Source of the DNA: Viscum album
Lineage: Eukaryota > Streptophyta > Magnoliopsida > Santalales > Viscaceae
Assembly (NCBI GenBank): GCA_963277665.1
Contig: OY728122.1
Coordinates: 2,128,356,024 to 2,128,420,023 of the forward strand
DNA length: 64,000 nucleotides
Reading direction: 5' to 3'
Made by a program: the position numbers and the translations under genes. The notes beneath the pieces are model-generated. The model was not told the origin of the DNA, made no database searches, and saw only the letters and a list, made by a program, of their open reading frames with translations. The first letter of the stretch is position 1. The number at the start of each line of letters is the position of its first letter. Below, one piece after another: positions 58,640-64,000 of the stretch.

Positions 58640-60080
58640 TCTCCCGAACCGGCAGCGCCCAGCAGCGCCGTCCACTTATCCGGCCGTCCGAAACCCACCG
58701 GTCTTCATAGGGTGAGCGGCCCACACGGGCAGGCCACCGTTCCTCCAGCGTGGTGCCCTCTTGGCACTGCGGGTCTTCCCAGGACGGTCTACAACTTCTG
58801 GCCGGTTTGTCCATCGAGCGGCCCGTAGAATAGAGGCCCCAGACCTTCGCAGCACGGAGCACTCGTGGCGTCGCGATCTCTTCAGTCTGGCCAGCTTAGC
58901 CGGACAGTTCTTCGTCGGCTGAGCGGCCTGCGGTTGCGGGCCGCGGTTCTTCCGCATGCGGCTGGCGCACGGCCGCTGCCTTCGCTCTTCACCACCTCTT
59001 CCAACGCGCCTCAATCATAAATAAATTCATGAAAACATCGGAGGGTTGTCGGGCCGTGTTCGTTCAGCCCGCGCCCTCCTCGTTAGGTGGTATCAATTGG
59101 CCGAAGTTATTCCAAAGAATTCAACCCATGTGAGATAATTTATTAACTTATAACTTATACAAAACCCCTACCTCGAAATAAGGTTTGTGGTAGTCGGGCA
59201 TCGCGGAAGACGACGTCACGGTGAGACGGCGTCAACATGTTCACATCGGGAAAGAAGGAGCCGAGGATGACACATCGTCGGTGTCCTTGCGGATTTTGGC
59301 TTGGATGAATATCTAAAGAGACAATCATCATTCTTCGGTGGGTTTTCATTGGAAGGACGATGTTCTTCGTTTAAGAGAGGAACTCCTTCTTGAAATTCTC
59401 AAGAGCTCTACCCCAAAAATCCTCTCAACACAACAAGGGCCCAAACTAAAATAATAGCTAACGCTATTATTTTATTCACACATAAATTTTTAAAATTCAA
59501 TCACTTTAATTAATTAATTGGAGGATTCAACTCATTAATTAAAAGTGTTGGAAAAAATTAATTGGAGAGCGGGCGGTTGAAAGTGCACATAAATAAGGGG
59601 AGAGTTGTCAAATTAATTAAGGGGGGTTTAACAGGTTGAACGGTTAGGGGATCATGTGGGCCCCACCTCACAAATATCCTCCCATGGGTGGTTATGTGGG
59701 TGTGGGCCCCACCTCTTACTCTCCTTGGGAGGGAATAACCACCAAACATAAAAAAAATTGTGTATTACAAATTTTATTTATTTTATTCGAAATCCCCAAA
59801 AATTAACTCTCAACCCGCATAAAATGCAACTATGGTAAGAGACCTCTTATGTGAATACCGGTGCTGCGAGTTCATCAATGCCCTCATATTTTGATTCTGA
59901 TCAACAGTTCAAAAGACAGGAAAACCCACACGTTCATTTACTGAATGTACCCGAACTAAACATCGAAAATTGATTCCGGGAACACCCGACCATGGAATCA
60001 AGTGCCGTCAGAAACCGTAGAGCCGTAAAATTCCAAATAATTATGAAAAAAAATTTCCTTGAAATTTCTAGGTCTTTAGA

Positions 60081-60085
60081 ATCAT
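60081..60085. repeat. Target-site duplication of element B (right copy)
   Basis: ATCAT, identical to 5942-5946. It closes the 54-kb nested insertion. Confidence 0.85.
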
Positions 60086-62692
60086 GTATTGTGGGTTTGG
60101 GTCATCACATTGGGTATTAGATGAATTTTATAGAAAATATTTTTCGATTAAGATATTTTTATGAACAATTTAGTATCTAATAATAATATATTGATCATTT
60201 ATTTAATGGTACTGATAAAAATATAGGAAAACAATATGATTTTGTACTATAGAAATAATGAATATTTTATTCATGGATTAATATTTGAATCAATTTTTTA
60301 AAATCATATGAATGATTAAAAACAATATGATAAAATCTAGTTATTTTTTTAAAATATAGATTATGTGGGTTTTCTAAGTATTGAACTTTTTTATGGATAC
60401 CTACAAAGTGGTGTGGATATTTTAAATATTTACCAAGGGGTTGTAATCCTAAAAAGTTTGGATTAGTATTTTCCAAGCCAATACTATGGGGAATATTTGT
60501 TTGCCCAATAATTCACATCAAGAGTGAAAATCCAAGCATAAATGCATTGGTTAACCAAATTATATTTACAACCAATTATGAAGTATTTCATTATGATGTT
60601 AAAAAAATATGTTACACAACCTAATATACATATGAACATGGGTAATGAAGTATTTAACAAGTTTATTTTTGGTGGATCTAGAATATTCATATGTATAACC
60701 AATTGTTTCAAAAGGGTATAAATATTTTTTTAGGTTTTCGTATTCCTATTTTTGATGTCTATAAAACAATTTAATTTATATTATTTTTTTGAAACACATT
60801 TTGGAAAATGATATTTTTAAATGATTATACCTATAATACAATATGTATTATAACTGAATGAGGTATTATATTAAAATAGTAATTAATTTTAGTATATTCT
60901 TATAATGAATGAAAACATGATTTTTCTGTGAATAAATTATTTATTTCGGTTGATATCAAAAATGAAATGAATATTTGATACTCATAGATATTTTCAATTG
61001 TGAATTCATATTTTTTAAAGACGTTTTATAATTGACTAAATGTTATGTGGATTATGTTAGACCTCAAGGAATCATTATTCATTAGCTATATAATAATGAA
61101 TTGGAAAAAAAATTATTATGCTGTATTAATAAACATGAAATTTTAGGTTTGTTGTGGATTTATTTTTTATTTTAATTATTGGAGAACACATAAAAGTGGT
61201 ATTCATAACACTTATTTCAGAAATAAAATTCATATTAATGTAACAAAGGGAATATTAATTATCAAAACTGTGATTTAGAGTTTATTTATGAAATTGTTAT
61301 TGAATAATGATTTATATAAAAATAAATCCGAGATAGTTTGGTGATGTTTATATAATATTTGCTAGTATGATATATAATGACTATTTTGTAACCTTACGAA
61401 CTAGGGATTAATACATATGATGAATAATTGTTGAGTTAATTTTGGAAATAATACACAATATCCATTTTGATAAATTTCATAGAGATCCAATGAGTTTTTG
61501 GAACGATAACATATTATGAGTATATGATTATGGTATATAAATACATGGTTATATGATTTCATAAAAGAATAATAATCTTTAAGGGTGGGTAAGATAGAAT
61601 TTTGGAGAATAGATTACATTGAATATTGGGATTAACCTATTTTAGGGAAGATTAAGGTAATTTGGAATCCAATTTTTAATAATTAGTTTCATAAGTATCA
61701 GATAATAAAAATCATATTAACCGAGGATAAACAAAGAATTATATATGATAAATATTTAGTTATATAGGTTGAACTGATTCTAATAGCATTTTAGCTGTAA
61801 TATTTACAGTATAATGCGATATTTTTATTAATTGAAACATATAGAGGTAATAATTTCATATGTTTATTAATGATAACTCACTTATTATGATAATAAATTG
61901 TTTCTACCCTTTTTAATTTAGTAATAGAAATATATTTTTGGATATAAGTTAACAAAAATAGTTCATGACCAATGCCAAAACTATCCCAACGACCAACCAA
62001 ATTGGATAAGGGATGGATTGATAAACATTATTATGAAAATTCAACTATCAACAAATGTGATTAAAAATGTGAAGATAATTCTAGTTCCAATAATACTAAA
62101 TAACATAAATATAATGTCTGCAAAATATCAAATAATTAAGAAGATGTATTTTATCATCCTCATAGGTGTAATGGAAAAAGTGAAAAAAAGATCAATTTGT
62201 TCAATTGGATTATTGTTTTGAATTTCGTGACACAATTTCCAAATACAAGTTCCAACTAGGGAGATAATCAAAAATAACCATGTGACCTAGTAAAATCTCT
62301 TGAAACAACTATAAATGAATATTATAGTTAATTTTCAATCATGATGTTAAAATGTCATCTATAATGTATTCTTCCACCAAATACATGATATTGAATTATG
62401 AATAAAGTAATTAATTTAATTACTATCATATTAATTATTTTCTAGTCCTCCATGATGTTATTTTCTATGGTTCAAGATCCAAATCCATTAATAATATTAT
62501 ATTTTAAATTAAAAATGGGTTAGATTTATTCATAATGTGATTATAATGATTTTTCATATAGATAAATCACATTTTACATTATAAATATTCCCATTTTCAT
62601 ATATAAGAGTATATTAAATTATATGTTATCTATAGTAATCAATATACTAATATGACTCAAATTGTGAGGATAAAATTTATTCTTGGGGGAGA
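60086..62692. other. AT-rich intergenic DNA, right side of the target
   Basis: Very AT-rich, no recognisable gene. Open stretches are short and composed of AT-rich codons. The last part, CTTGGGGGAGA at about 62681-62691, resembles a polypurine tract, so this stretch may be the decayed interior of an older LTR retrotransposon. Confidence 0.45.
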
Positions 62693-64000
62693 TGTTGACC
62701 CCACAAATTATAATTAACATTTAATAATATAATGTGTTTGATAACATGTATTTCATACAAACCTAATGTGTTTTATAACATGTATTTATCACAATGGTGG
62801 AATGTGGGTTCAAGGAATGTCTTTCAGATGAGGCAGTATGTGGGTGTTTTCACATTCTGTGTCGTCTATATGTGTATTTCGATGATCTGGTCCTTAGTTG
62901 GAGTTCTGAAGTAACCTATGGGATCAACTTCTCTAGCTTTTGTAGAGGTCCTTTTCTGGGGACAAATGATTGGGATGTCCTCATCTATAGTATGGATTTG
63001 GTTTTGGAGATTTTATATTGTTATTGGCTTTGGTTTCACGGTGATCTTGGACGCATGTGGTGCCATTGTCATTGGGGTTAGGCTTCGATTCTGGCATCCA
63101 TTCGTGGGGATATCGTGACGGCTTAATGGTGGAGGAGCATGTTTTATTCAATGAAGGTTTTATAGTGTGTATTTGGTGGTCTCTTGGAATATGTTTTCTG
63201 TAGTTTATTTTATTAATTTTTGTAATGGTATTTTTTTTGGTTAGATTGAGTTGTGGAACTACAGTTCGTGGTGTATGGGATAATTCATCCAGTTCACTTC
63301 ATGGGACAGTTCTAGAAGAGGTTCAGAGCAGGGAGCCTTCACTAATCTTGGATATCGAGAATTGGATGTTTGAGACCGTATGTCATTTTACATTGGTATT
63401 GTGCCTATGTATCTTGCACGGGAAAACTATCCAAGGATCTATGAGAAGGTTTAATCTTGTCTTAATAATTTTGATGGTAGGGATGGGACTTGTATTGCAG
63501 ATTTGAATTGGACTGTTTTTGGGCTTGGTACATTGGAATTTGGAGTTTTATTATCATTTATATATGTGATGACTATTGGGATCCCCATTACCAATTAAAA
63601 GGGGGTCAATATTAACATAAAAATTTAACTTTCATTCAATAACATTATGCACTTGGAAAAATATTCGGCCATAAAATACCAATACCAAACATTTCTAGAT
63701 CAAAACTAAAATGTCACATTAATATAATAAATATTTTAGTTCTCTCTAAATATAAAATTTTTATATTGAGGTTAGATTTATTCTTTCATTGGAGTGAAAT
63801 AATCTTTTATAAAATTATTAATAAAAAAATTTATGATTTCAAAATTAGTAATAGTAAGAGTATTATCAATTATATGAATTCAAAATTTTCATTAGTTTAT
63901 TTTTTACATAAAATATATTATTCATGTAATTATTTTATTATAAAAATAACTTTTCATATATATTGAAATGTAATTCAATGAAACCATTATAAAATAAAAA
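62693..64000 (+). repeat. Possible old LTR (start only)
   Basis: TGTTGACCCCAC follows the purine-rich GGGGGAGA, the arrangement of polypurine tract and 3' LTR start. The next kilobase is GC-richer at 62790-63540 and then very AT-rich again. No matching LTR or end is visible in the window, so this is tentative. Confidence 0.3.

Larger units (their letters stand above)
5947..60080 (-). mobile_element. Element B: Tekay/Del-like Ty3/Gypsy chromovirus, split by later insertions
   Basis: Long terminal repeats lie at 5947-31411 (interrupted by element C) and at 57099-60080. The internal region, on the minus strand, is also split: gag at 55766-56812 and pol at 31486-34930, with element A between them. 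Order in the sense of transcription is 5' LTR (right), initiator-Met primer site, gag, PRO, RT, RNase H, INT, chromodomain, 3' LTR (left). LTRs of about 2.8-3.0 kb and a chromodomain after integrase fit the Tekay/Del chromovirus lineage. Coding parts contain many stops, so it cannot move by itself. Confidence 0.85.
57099..60080 (-). repeat. Element B right (5') LTR
   Basis: Begins TGTCACGACCCACC and ends GGTCTTTAGA (decayed TTTACA). It matches the two left segments of B and, more distantly, the end blocks of the LTRs of A. It contains the 39-bp minisatellite (57900-58066), a GCGCGGCCC-rich stretch, a 28-base G run and an AT-rich tail. ATCAT follows immediately. Confidence 0.83.

Noticed and set aside
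62794..63118. Possible membrane-protein gene in the right flank
   Set aside because: Two overlapping frames of about 66 and 95 codons, hydrophobic and Trp/Cys-rich by composition, without a known motif or splice context.
1..64000. tRNA, rRNA or microRNA genes
   Set aside because: I found no cloverleaf or rRNA-like segments. The only tRNA-related sequences are primer-binding sites.

Overview
This window is plant nuclear heterochromatin with no recognisable host gene. About 54 kb of it (5947-60080) is a four-level nest of transposable elements set in very AT-rich DNA. The plant assignment rests on Ty3/Gypsy chromovirus and Tat-lineage polyproteins, an initiator-methionine tRNA primer site, an archaeal-type RNase H after pol, a plant-mobile-domain-like antisense gene, and a CACTA transposon with plant-type CACTACTAGAAA ends. 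I cannot name the species. The setting suggests a large, repeat-rich seed-plant genome.

Layout, from oldest to youngest insertion. (1) AT-rich DNA at 1-5946 and 60081-64000 is the target. (2) Element B, a Tekay/Del-like chromovirus on the minus strand, inserted there and left a perfect 5-bp duplication, ATCAT, at 5942-5946 and 60081-60085. (3) Element C, a 22.7-kb Tat-lineage Ty3/Gypsy element on the plus strand (6628-29288), inserted in the left LTR of B. (4) Element A, a second Tekay/Del-like chromovirus related to B and also on the minus strand (34931-55760), inserted in a GGT-rich linker between gag and protease of B. (5) A 9.1-kb CACTA element without a visible transposase (43734-52831), flanked by the 3-bp duplication ATA, inserted in the right LTR of A. 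The order of C relative to A is not fixed by the sequence.

All coding regions are decayed by in-frame stops, frameshifts and lost catalytic residues, so I annotate them as pseudogenes. B and A encode gag, protease, reverse transcriptase, RNase H, integrase and a C-terminal chromodomain. C encodes an upstream ORF1/gag region, protease, reverse transcriptase, RNase H, a second archaeal-type RNase H and integrase. Downstream of pol it carries a tandem-repeat block. It then carries an antisense gene (22165-26614) with its own minus-strand TATA box and several GT-AG introns, whose product resembles the plant mobile domain followed by a coiled coil.

The least ordinary part is the CACTA element. 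Its subterminal regions are packed with CCAACGG/CCGTTGG palindromes. Its interior is two satellite arrays: about 20 monomers of 170-184 bp, then about 9.5 monomers of roughly 346 bp. The second satellite carries, twice per monomer, a 17-bp dyad (CACGTCAATCGGACGTG) that also occurs, nearly unchanged and at similar spacing, in the LTRs of the surrounding chromovirus. This points to sequence exchange between unrelated element classes or to a shared host-factor site.
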